Part shown: piece after piece, positions 54,551 through 64,000 of the stretch | How the letters are laid out: each line of letters begins with the position of its first letter | How positions within the stretch are numbered: the first letter of the stretch is position 1 | NCBI GenBank assembly: GCA_024509875.1 | Contig: JAMPIV010004252.1 | Location: forward strand, 62,001 to 126,000 | Length of the DNA: 64,000 nt | Source of the DNA: Oreohelix idahoensis | Taxonomy: Eukaryota; Mollusca; Gastropoda; Stylommatophora; Oreohelicidae | Reading direction: 5' to 3' | Position numbers and translations under genes: made by a program | The notes under the pieces: model-generated | Database searches by the model: none | What the model saw: the letters and a program-made list of their open reading frames with translations, nothing else | Told to the model about the DNA's origin: nothing

Positions 54551-54755
54551 TCTTTAAATTACAAATCTTTTCATGGGGGTTTGAGAACACGTTTTGAGAA
54601 TTTGAAGGGCTGCCTGTCTCATAAATGTCTGATTCATCCAAATTTCTGTCAGGATGATTGTAACAACAGCTGTGCTAAATTGGAGATACAATATACTGAC
54701 TTCTTGGAAGTGGCAGAAAGTAAACATCACCTAGGCTCATGTGGAGATGAGGAAG
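54551..54755 (+). CDS. Zinc-finger gene, upstream coding exon
   Basis: Open from 54551 in the frame KGCLSHKCLIHPNFCQDD... to GDEE, ending at a donor AAG/GTATGG after 54755. The last coding base is G (phase 1). The next exon starts at 55042 with AC after TTTCAACATTTCAG, so the split codon reads GAC (Asp) and the frame continues into the finger exon. The true 5' end of this exon is not known; upstream exons must carry the start codon. The segment is Cys-rich (CLSHKC, then CQDDCNNSC) but not a recognised domain. Confidence 0.55.
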
Positions 54756-55041
54756 GTATGGATAGTAACAATGTTATTATTTTAAATTTATATTTAATGT
54801 TAACATTTTAAATTCATGTTTTGACTATGTAAATTTAAGTGATTTAAATAAACATCTAATTCTTAGCAGCCATTGGGCCTTTCACAGAGATTTAAAAGCA
54901 TATCCAAATATCCAACTGTTCAATAAACTTTGTGATATATACATATGACATCATTACCTAGTCGCTATGCTTATATTTATGTATAACATGTTTCTTACAT
55001 ATAGGACATGCATTTCATCATTTATATTTTCAACATTTCAG

Positions 55042-57668
55042 ACATATATTCCTGTCCCATGTGTAACACTGGTTTCCTCCAACTTGATGTCTTGCATGAG
55101 CATATGAAAACAGAGCACAGCAATGGACTCTGGGAGTTTGATAATAAACATGAAGATTTTCAGAATGTGTTACAACACGGCAGTGGAAATAAAATGGATA
55201 AAACAGTAAATAAAATAGGAGATGATACCTCAGCTGATGCAGTAAGAGAAGATAACATCAAACTCACAGATAAAGAACAATTACTCTATAGTCAGGAAAG
55301 GACAGTTAAAGTTTGTGACAACCTAAATGGTAATGCATCAGCTTTAAAGGCTGAAGTATGTAACATAAATTGTATAGAAGTATTTTCTGTCCATGAGAAA
55401 AATGTCCAGCCTAGTGTGAGTGACAGAGCTGTTGCTACCTGCAGTGATTTAAAAATTCAGTCTCATGAGAAACTAGAGGAAGATAAGTCTTACAAGTTTG
55501 ATATTTGTGGTGAACTCTTTACTGGGAAAGATAACCTACAGCAGCATAACAGAATACATACAGGAGAGAAGTCTTTCAGTTGTGATGTTTGTGGTGTGGT
55601 ATTTTCTCAGAGATGTCATCTACAAGTGCATAGAAGCGTACATTCAAGAGCAAAGTCTTACAAGTGTGATGTTAGTGGTGTAGCATGTACTTGGAATGAC
55701 AACCAAGAAGTACATAATAGAATCCATACAGTGGAGAATCCTTTCAAGTGTGAGTATTGTGGTGCAGCATTTATGCAAAGAAGTGACCTAAAAGTACATA
55801 AAATAATACATACAGGAAAGACGCCTTACAAGTGTGATGTTTGTGGTGCAACATTTAATGAGAGTACTGGCTTAAAAAGACATAAAAGAACACACACAGG
55901 AGAGAAGCCTTACAAGTGTGATTTTTGTGGTGCAGCATTTACTCTGAATAGTTCCTTACATAAACATAAAAGAACACATACAGGAGAGAAGCCGTACAAA
56001 TGTGATGCCTGTGGTGCTGCATTTACTCTGAATAGTACCTTACAAAGACATAAAAGAACACATACAGGAGAGAGGCCTTACAGATGTGATGTTTGTCATA
56101 TAGCATTTGCATGTGGAGGTATTCTAAAAAACCATAAAAGAATACATACAGGAGTGAAGCCTTACAAGTGTAATGTTTGTGGTGCAACATTTACTAAGAA
56201 TAGTAGCTTACAAATACATAAAAGAATACATACAGGAGAGAAGCCTTACAAGTGTGATGTTTGTGGTGCAGCATTTACTCAGAATGGTAACTTACAAATA
56301 CATAAAAGAATGCATACAGGAGAGAAGCCTTACAAGTGTGATGTAGCATTTCCTCAAAGAAATAATTTAGAAGTACATAAAAGACTACATACAGGACAAA
56401 AGCTTTACAAGTGTAATGTTTGTGGTGCAACATTTACTGTAGACAGTAGCTTACAAATACATAAAAGAATACATACAGGAGAGAAGCCCTACAAGTGTGA
56501 TGTGTGTGGTGCAGCATTTAATCGGAATAATAGCTTCCAAGGACATAAAAGAACACATACAGGAGAGAAGCCTTACAAATGTGATGTTTGTGGTGCAGCA
56601 TTTACTCAGAATAATAGCTTACAAGAACATAGAAGAACACATACAGGAGAGAAGCCTTACAAATGTGATGTTTGTGGTATAGCATTTGCATCTGGAAGTA
56701 ATCTAAATAACCATAAAAGAATACATACAGGAGAAAAGCCTTACAAATGTGATGTTTGTGGTATAGCATTTGCATCTGTAGGTAATCTAAATAAACATAA
56801 AAGACTACATACAGGAGAAAAGCCTTACAAGTGTGATTTTTGTGGTGCAGCATTTACTCAGAGTAATAGCTTACATGAACATAAAAGAACACATACAGGA
56901 GAAAAGCCTTACAAGTGTGATGTTTGTGGTGTAGCATTTACTCAAAGAAATAATTTAGAAGTACATAAAAGACTACATACAGGAGAAAAGCCTTACAAGT
57001 GTGATGTTTGTGGTGTAGCATTTACTCAAAGAAATAATTTAGAAGTACATAAAAGACTACATACAGGAGAAATGCCTTACAGGTGTAATGTTTGTGGTGC
57101 AGCATTTACTCAGAATAATAGCTTACAAGTACATAAAAGAACACATACAGGAGAGAAGCTTTACAAATGTGATGTTTGTGGTGTAGCATTTACTCAAAGA
57201 AGTAATTTAGAAGTACATAAAAGATTACATACAGGAGAAAAGCCTTACAAGTGTGATGTTTGTGATGCAGCATTTACTCAGAATAATAGCTTACAAGTAC
57301 ATAAAAGACTACATACAGGAGAAAAGCCTTACAAGTGTGATGTTTGTGGTGTAGCATTTACTCAAAGAAATAATTTAGATGTACATAAAAGACTACATAC
57401 AGGAGAAAAGCCTTACAGGTGTAATGTTTGTGGTGCAACATTAACTACAAATAGTAGCTTACAAAGACATAAAAGAAAACATACAGGAGAGAAGCCTTAC
57501 AAGTGTGATGTTTGTGGTGCAGCATTTACTCAGAATAATAGCTTACAAGTACATAAAAGAACACATACAGGAGAGAAGCCTTACAAATGTGATGTTTGTG
57601 GTACAGAATTTACACACAGTAGTAACTTACACAAACATAAAAGAAAACATACAGGAGAGAAGCCGTAA
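55042..57668 (+). CDS. C2H2 zinc-finger protein, main exon, truncated by nonsense codon
   Basis: A DNA-binding protein, probably a nuclear transcription regulator. One finger (CPMCNTGFLQLDVLHEHM) lies at the start. About 140 non-finger residues follow, then 26 tandem 28-residue units joined by HTGEKPYKC linkers. Three units are degenerate: the first (FDIC for CxxC), the third (CDVSG) and the eleventh (three residues missing, CDVAF). Two neighbouring units near 56930-57060 are identical in protein. The frame ends where GEKPY should continue: TAC has become TAA at 57666, and worn fingers follow. The 84-bp DNA repeats suggest recent unit turnover. Acceptor and phase fit the exon at 54551-54755. 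Confidence 0.85.
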
Positions 57669-57700
57669 AAGTGTGATATTTATGGTGTTTCATGTACTCA
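57669..57700 (+). pseudogene. Start of decayed finger after the stop
   Basis: After TAA 57666, the frame would read KCDIYGVSCT, a worn finger (CxxY for CxxC). It is cut at 57700 by the LINE at 57701-59010 and continues at 59011. Confidence 0.75.
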
Positions 57701-59010
57701 CCTTCTCAGTGTTCCTGGTAAAATCTACTCTAGAATCCTAGAGCAGAGACTCCGACGCCTAGCTGAGCCACAATTGGATGAGGTCCAGTGCGGATTTCGA
57801 GCAAACTGAAGTACTCAAGACCTAATCTTCACACTCAGACAGCTGAGTGAAAAGGCCCTTGAATATAAGAGTGAGATCCATCTTTGTTTCATAGATCTGG
57901 AAAAGGCGTTTGACAGGGTCCCGTGGAGCAAACTTTGGGACTGTTTGGCAAGGAAGAATATTCCAGCACCTCTGATTCATGCTATACAAAGCTTCTACAA
58001 GTCTTGCAGAAATTATGTGAGGACAGCAAACCATAAGTCAGAAGAGTTCAGGACCACCACTGGTATAAGACAAGGTGATATCCTATCACCTTACCTCTTC
58101 ATACTCCTTATGGACGATGTCATCAAGGCATGTAAGGAGAGAACAAGAAAGTATTTAGTGGGGTACTGGAAGATGAGACAGGTCTATATTTCAGAGCTGG
58201 CATTTGCTGATGATGTTGCCCTGATTGCTAAATCAGAGGCACATCTCCAATCCAACCTGCAAGTCTGGAAGGAAGAGCTGGAGAAGAGAGGGATGGTCAT
58301 AAGCAGCTCTAAAACAAAATCCATGGTGATATCACGAGAAGAAAGAAGACATCAGATTAAGTTGGGAGAACAGGTCCTAGAGCAGGTCGACCACTTTAAA
58401 TATCTCGGAGCTATTATAGACCGAAAGGGAGGCATCAAAGAAGAGTTGGCCACTCGAAAAGCAGCGGCTGGGAGACTTTTTCAGGCCATAAATTGAGGAT
58501 TCCTCAGCAAGAAAGAGGTTGGTAAGAAAACGAAGATGGCTGTATACCGCTCCACCTATGTCCCAGTCTTGACATATGGATGCGAGTCATGGGCAATGAC
58601 TACAACCCACAAAAGCCAGATCCAAACCTCAGAAATGAGGTATCTGAGGAAGGTGGTTGAAGTAACAAGAAGAGACATGGTCCGCAACCAGACGATACGT
58701 TAAGGCCTAAAATGCCACCCGCTGCAGACCCAAGTAGAACAGTCCCAACTAAGATGGTTTGGCCATGTCTGCAGAATGGGAGAAGATCGGCTACCATGAC
58801 AAGCATGGGAAACAAAGAGCCAGGGATCCAGACCCCCAGGACGACCGAGAGTCCGCTGGGAGGACAACATTAGACAATCTTTGAAGGACTGAGGACTGGA
58901 ATGGAACCAGGCCAGGAAGAAGACAGCTGATAGAATAGTCTGGCGCTCTCTCTTCCAAACCCCTACACCTCACAGTAGAAGGGGAATGACTAAGTAAGTA
59001 AGTAAGTAAG
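57701..59010 (+). mobile_element. 5'-truncated LINE with (TAAG)n tail, copy 2
   Basis: Flanked by perfect 10-bp duplications CATGTACTCA (57691-57700 and 59011-59020), ending in (TAAG)n. It carries more of RT than copy 1, starting VPGKIYSRILEQRLRRLAEP, with CFIDLEKAFDRVPW, TGIRQGDILSPYLF and LAFADDVALIAKS. Stops occur at RAN/TGA near 57808 and at NTGA near 58494. Identity to 17151-18229 is very high. It interrupts the decayed end of the zinc-finger gene. Confidence 0.95.
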
Positions 59011-59020
59011 CATGTACTCA

Positions 59021-59795
<775 letters not shown>

Positions 59796-59944
59796 TCTCA
59801 GAGTTGCTCTGGTACCCAATTCATGAGGCTGGGTCGACCCCAGAACTGTTTGGGGTCTAAACAATTCCACCTCAACTGGAGATTGAACCATGGACCACGG
59901 AGCTACGAAGCCGGTGCACTAACCACTGTGCTCCCATGGCTCCT
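59796..59944 (-). mobile_element. tRNA-derived SINE
   Basis: The minus strand starts GGAGCCATGGGAG. An A-box-like CAGTGGTTAGTGCACCGG (59911-59928) and a B-box-like GGTTCAATCTC (59879-59889) follow, at tRNA-like spacing, and then an unrelated body. These are internal RNA polymerase III promoter boxes. No target duplication was found. Confidence 0.65.
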
Positions 59945-59984
59945 AGATAGTTAGCCTACAAAAAACATTCTCACTAACCTCAGA

Positions 59985-60180
59985 GCTCTCTCTCTCTCTC
60001 TCTCCTTAAAATTTCTCACTAACCTCACTGTCCTCAAACTGCCACACTAATCTCAGAGTCTTATATCTTTCTCTCTCTCTCTCAAACTGGCTCACACTCC
60101 TCTCTATCTTACTGTCTCACTAATCTGCCAGTCCTCTCTCTATCTCAAGCTTTCTCACAGTCCTCGCTCTCAAACTGTCA
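59985..60180. repeat. CT-rich low-complexity stretch
   Basis: (CT)n runs at about 59988-60004 and 60072-60084 with related pyrimidine-rich sequence (CTCACTAACCTC, CTCTCAAACTG). No gene seen. Confidence 0.85.
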
Positions 60181-60293
60181 CCCAAACCTCTGCTGTCTTC
60201 TCAGTCTGTCTCACCATACTGTGACGGTGTGACCAGAAAGGTGTAATTTTAAACTGAGTAATTAGTTGTCGATCTAGTCTACGGTGTATATTT

Positions 60294-61800
60294 GTGCCTG
60301 TCAATATAGTATACGTAACGGTGCCAGAGGTAACGCAATTTGGTGGAAAGGCAAGTCCCACTTGGCAAGAGTTCGTGAAAGACATAGAGGCCGTGTGGAA
60401 GGTAACGCCCTTTTCTGCAGAAGATAAGGTAGACGTTATCTGGAATAATGTCACACCCATAGTCTCTAAGGAATTTATGGGTACATGGCGGAGCCAAGGC
60501 CAGCCCTGAGAAGTTACTCGAAATAGTGGAAGAAGCCTACAGTGAGCGACAACTAGTCAATGAGATGACTAAGGTTTCTATGCCATGAGACAGGGGCCTT
60601 GCGTATCGGTAACAGAATTCTCTCACCTGTTGCATGAATTATTTCTGAGATTGAAGAAAGGCGTGGCTCCTGCGGACCCATCCATGCTCAGGGATCATTT
60701 TGTTGCCCAGCTGAGAGATGATCTGAGTAAGTCATTTGTGAAGAAATACGTCCTAGAAAATCTGGGTGTCTCATTTAGGGAAGTTAGGGACTATGCTGTT
60801 TTCTGGGAAGGCAAAGAGCCTGATACGCTAATGCAGATAGCCAGCGCAGAAGCTCGCAATGAAGAGAAGGCACTCAAAGCAGAAGTAGCTAGTCTAAAGT
60901 CCCAGCTATCACAGACCAGTTCACCAGCACAAAAGGAGACGCGAAGAAGAAGGAAACAGTGAAAACCTAGAGCAGAACCAAGGTTTGGATCAACTGGAAC
61001 CAAAACTAGACCTTCCTGTAGGTGAGAGTCAGGCAGTTGATAGTGAACGCAGTGACTTAGAGGTAAGTAAAAACACAGATAAGGCAACAAGGATTTTGTA
61101 AGTGGCATAATGTTGATAAAGGATGGGGGTTTTATAACACCGGATGATGGAGGTGTTGATGTATTTGTACATCAGACTAAGATTTTCAGAAAGGGATTCC
61201 GTAGTCTGGCGAGAAATGAGCAAGTAGAATTTGACAGCAAACCATCTGTTCAGGGCATTGAAGCGGTCTTTGTATACGGCATTGGTGGCCAGGAATGTAA
61301 GGGTAGCAGGAGGCGACCCATGCCACAGAGGAAGCCTAGAAAAATAAGATGCTACAATTGTGGAGACTTTTCAGACCACATGGCAGCTCAGGGCCCGCTT
61401 CCGAAGCGATGTTTTCAGTGTAAGTCCCCAGAGCATTTGATATCGGTTTGTCCCTCAAAGAGCGCCCTCACTAAACGTACTGACACATCTAGGTTGCCTT
61501 CAGGGTGCAGGCCAAGAGATGGCCGTGACAACTGTTACCATAAGGGCGCCAAGAACAGCGGTCAGCGTTCAGAAGAGGAAACTCATCTTAAACAGATAGG
61601 AGGGAATACATGCCGACGCTCTGGAGAGGACACCAATCTAAATCAGATTGGGGGGAATGCACACCAACATCGACGGAAACCAAATGTAAAACAAGTTGGA
61701 AGCAATCCCCCGCCAAGGCCGACAACTGCAGGCACTAACTTGTTTAAATCTCAACCAAGTAGCGACACTGTACGAGCGTACAATTCTCCCAGACCATGAC
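60294..61800 (+). pseudogene. gag of LTR element with CCHC knuckles, frameshifted
   Basis: A Ty3/gypsy-type Gag in three frames. 60294-60509 has the capsid start (TWQEFVKDIEAVWKVTPFSA, then VDVIWNNVTP). 60490-60585 continues one frame over (SPEKLLEIVEEAYSERQLVN). 60585-60962 has the capsid C-terminal part (VTEFSHLLHELFLRLKKG, then LRDHFVAQLRDD and YAVFWEGKEPD). 61110-61799 has zinc knuckles: CYNCGDFSDHMAAQ, whose last Cys is lost, and an intact CFQCKSPEHLISVC. It would have formed particles and bound RNA. At least two frameshifts and a stop make it non-functional as one protein. Confidence 0.75.
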
Positions 61801-61865
61801 AAGCAAAAAGACATAAACTTGGAACTGACAATGGAGCAGAGTAGGTTTGTGGTGACCACAAAAAA

Positions 61866-61880
61866 TTTAGGGGCGGAACA
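61866..61880 (+). promoter_or_regulatory. Polypurine tract before 3' LTR
   Basis: TTTAGGGGCGGAACA abuts the LTR start TGTGACGG at 61881. This is the expected plus-strand primer and supports the LTR call. Confidence 0.65.
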
Positions 61881-61958
61881 TGTGACGGTGTAGCCAGAAA
61901 GGTGTAATTTTAAACTGAGTAATTAGTTGTCGATCTAGTCTACGGTGTATATTTGTGC

Positions 61959-62945
61959 TCACCCAGTAATGGGCAATTTAAACGAAACACACCTTTGCCA
62001 TTCGTGAAGAAGACAAACGTGTGAGACGCAGAAGATCTAATGGGAGACAGTCCTTAGTTTTAGACATCTCGGCGCTGTCTGACACCAGAGGAAAACACCT
62101 TTTTGAGCACGAAACCGTAAGAAGTGTGAGTAGAGCAATGGATATGGTGGGATGTAACAGCCCATTAATGGGCGGACCTTGAGTTGTGTCGATTAGGAAG
62201 ATAATCCTTACTAAAATGTGATCTCATGTCATCCAAACTGAGCATTGGACTCCTGATTTGCTCCCTAGAGGGATGGGTGGAGCTTTCCCTGACATTTTGA
62301 TGTGGCTATCATGTGGTACAGGAGTGGAGATGTAGATTTAAACTGAGGCAGTGAGAGAGTCGAGTGGAGAGCTGAGAAGTAGCCAGATTGTCTTTTTGTG
62401 CAAAACACGCCCTCGTACGATAACCAAGTGAGGTTTGGGCTTTTGCATATTTGCGTCTGTGCTAAGAGAACTAACGACATAGAGGTATGCTTGCATATGA
62501 GTACACTTTTATAATACTTAACGTAAAGTAATATTAGACGTTTCAGGTTTAGCATTATTGCTTATTAGTGTTTGTCTATCTATAGTTTGATAGAAGCTGA
62601 CTGGCGATTTATGTGTTTTTAAGTGTAATTTCACGTATATCTCATCGCTATTTTCAACTGTGAGACTGTGTGTTAAATGTGTAAAGTACTAAAGTGATTT
62701 TATTAGAGGAATTCTAGTGCCGCATTGCGCTGTATACAAGTGTGTACGTATTACCAGTATTATTATTATTATTTGTGTAGTGTTAAGTAATAGATATATT
62801 GCATTCTTGTGAGCTGTAAGTGTGGTTAATTTTACATCAGTGGTTATTGTGAGAGAAAGATTAGCATACCCTCTAGCTCCGTGAGTAGCCTATGCCGGTT
62901 AAGTGTAGTATAGAGCTGTAAGAATAGAGTATAGCTATATATATA
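61959..62945. other. Probable remainder of the 3' LTR and spacer
   Basis: No gene seen. If the LTR follows normal size, most of this belongs to it. CATAC, which precedes the left LTR (60215-60219), recurs at about 62872-62876, but the sequence before it does not end in CA, so this border is weak. Confidence 0.35.
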
Positions 62946-62949
62946 TACT

Positions 62950-64000
62950 GAAGCACATTAAAAACGCACCACTATTATATATACTGATGCCGAGAAGCTG
63001 GCAAAAAAAAGTGTGGGAATGGATTTTCCCCGTGTTTGCCATGAGGTAGAGAGCGAATGGCTGCTGGAATGGAAAGTGCAAGATTCAACCCATGGGTGTG
63101 TGTACAGACTACATGAAAACGATGAAAGTTACACGTGCAACACGATTCTCAACAGCTATGACCCTGAAAATGTGTACGCGTTGTGGCAGTATACTCGGTA
63201 TAAAAAGGCCGTTGAGACAAAACACCCAGTACATGTGCTTGAAATGCCACGACTATTTGAAAACGACCGCCAACGAGCCATTGGTATGTTGGAGACCGGA
63301 ATGAGCTCGCGGGATATTGCCAGAAGGATGAATTGCCACCACAGCACTATTGTACGTCTCAATGAACGTTACGGAACCACTGGCAGTGCCCGGGATAGAC
63401 TTCGGAGTGGCCAACCACGAGTTACTACCCCTGCGCAAGATCGTCATATTGTGCTGAGTCACCTAAGGAATTGACTCTCCCGGCAAGTCAAACAGCAAGA
63501 GCAATAGTAGGTAGACATGGGCAAGTCTCTCGAATGACAGTCATATGACGACTCAGAGATACAGGCCTTACTGCAAGACGACCTTATGTTGGGCCAAACT
63601 TGACTCACAGACATCGTTAGCAGCGCCTGCAATGGGCAGAGCAACATATCAGATGGACTAGACTGCAGTGGAATGCTGTCCTATTCACAGAAGAGAACAG
63701 ATTCAACATATCCTTTGCAGATGGACGTATGCGGATTTAGCGACGGTGTGAAGAGCGCTTTGCAGATTGCTGTGTCAACCGATTTCGAGGTGGCAGTATT
63801 CACATTTGGGGAGGATTCAGTTTTCACCATCGCTTGCCTCTTCACGTCTTCCATGGAAATGTTAATGCTGTGACATATCGAGATGAGGTTCTGGATGCAC
63901 TGGTTGCTCCTGCGTTCACAATTTATCCAGACTTGCAGCTTCTCCAGCAGGATAACGCACGTGCATTTTTTTGTATTTTTGGTTTTCTCCCTTGCCTGCA
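62950..64000 (+). mobile_element. Tc1-type transposon, 5' part (cut by window edge)
   Basis: Starts after a TA-rich run with CTGAAGCACATTAAAAACGC, a terminal sequence of Tc1-like style. The transposase remains run from 63244 to the window end. The right end lies outside the window. Confidence 0.65.
63244..64000 (+). pseudogene. Tc1 transposase, frameshifted, incomplete
   Basis: ATG at 63244 starts MPRLFENDRQRAIGMLETG, then SSRDIARRMNCHHSTIVRLN (helix-turn-helix) and RSGQPRVTTPAQDRHIV. A stop follows at 63474. Later frames hold FADGRMR-like and HIWGGFSFHH-like stretches, and LLQQDNARAF, the second catalytic Asp region. This is a different subfamily from the Tc1 at 37616. The protein would cut at TA sites but is broken here by at least two frame changes. 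Confidence 0.75.

Larger units (their letters stand above)
60220..61958 (+). mobile_element. gag-only LTR retroelement
   Basis: A 78-bp direct repeat starting TGTGACGGTGT occurs at 60220-60297 and 61881-61958 with two or three mismatches. The right copy follows a polypurine tract, so it is the start of the 3' LTR. The left copy is the first 78 bases of the 5' LTR joined directly to the gag leader, so the rest of that LTR is deleted. Only gag lies between, with no protease, RT or integrase. The 3' LTR continues beyond 61958; its end is not certain. Confidence 0.7.

Noticed and set aside
54573..54811. Stand-alone small gene at 54.6 kb
   Set aside because: The only ATG here is out of frame with the open region, and the open frame joins the zinc-finger exon with matching splice phase, so it is treated as an exon.
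56602..56853. Minus-strand ORF opposite the zinc-finger array
   Set aside because: It is a reverse-complement shadow of the 84-bp finger repeats.
63013..63243. Separate gene upstream of the second Tc1
   Set aside because: The frame runs into the transposase, but the natural start is MPRL at 63244. The upstream part is probably the element's leader read by chance.

Overview
This window looks like a repeat-dominated stretch of an animal genome. It has intron-like spacing, no operons, AT-rich spacers, C2H2 zinc-finger exons with GT/AG splice sites, and a very mixed load of transposable elements. The mix (RTE-type LINEs, LINEs with RNase H, Tc1, hAT, piggyBac, Ty3/gypsy elements, a tRNA-derived SINE, and an expanded [13 protein letters not shown] zinc-finger array) suggests an invertebrate, perhaps a mollusc or other lophotrochozoan. 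That placement is an inference; no gene here fixes the species.

Layout. 1-7063: a Ty3/gypsy LTR element on the minus strand. Its left LTR is cut by the window edge, and its readable pol order is protease, integrase, then the start of RT. 7185-7787: a short hAT element with an 8-bp target duplication. 8.1-9.8 kb: a perfect hairpin, a diverged duplication and an old hAT end. 9823-15077: a hAT element with perfect TIR ends and an 8-bp duplication, split by a nearly intact 3.5-kb RTE LINE that has its own 11-bp duplication. 15-37 kb: spacer with many LINE fragments, including a twin-primed inversion and a full-length but decayed LINE. 37616-38916: a Tc1 element with perfect 32-bp TIRs. 39-43 kb: LINE pieces and two copies of a SINE-like repeat. 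43725-45951: a nearly intact piggyBac element. 47.5-52.5 kb: a decayed hAT transposase split by a 4.26-kb TIR element that itself holds a telomere-like foldback, a solo LTR and a piggyBac relic. 52984-54450: a solo LTR related to the first element. 54.5-59.8 kb: a C2H2 zinc-finger gene, truncated by a nonsense codon, whose decayed 3' end is interrupted by a LINE. 60.2-62.9 kb: a gag-only LTR element. 62.95-64 kb: the 5' part of a Tc1 element.

The only plausible host genes are the zinc-finger gene (two exons with matching splice phase) and a few orphan exon-like segments near 29.6, 35.6 and 46.9 kb. Everything else is mobile DNA or its debris. The value of the window is its readable insertion history: target duplications, an apparent empty-site paralogue, and reading frames that rejoin across insertions allow many events to be ordered.

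No previously undescribed system is firmly shown. The best candidates for a second look are the copia-like pol order of the gypsy element, the TTAGGG-like foldback, the split hAT transposase, the truncated zinc-finger array with an LTR directly upstream, and the gag-only retroelement.
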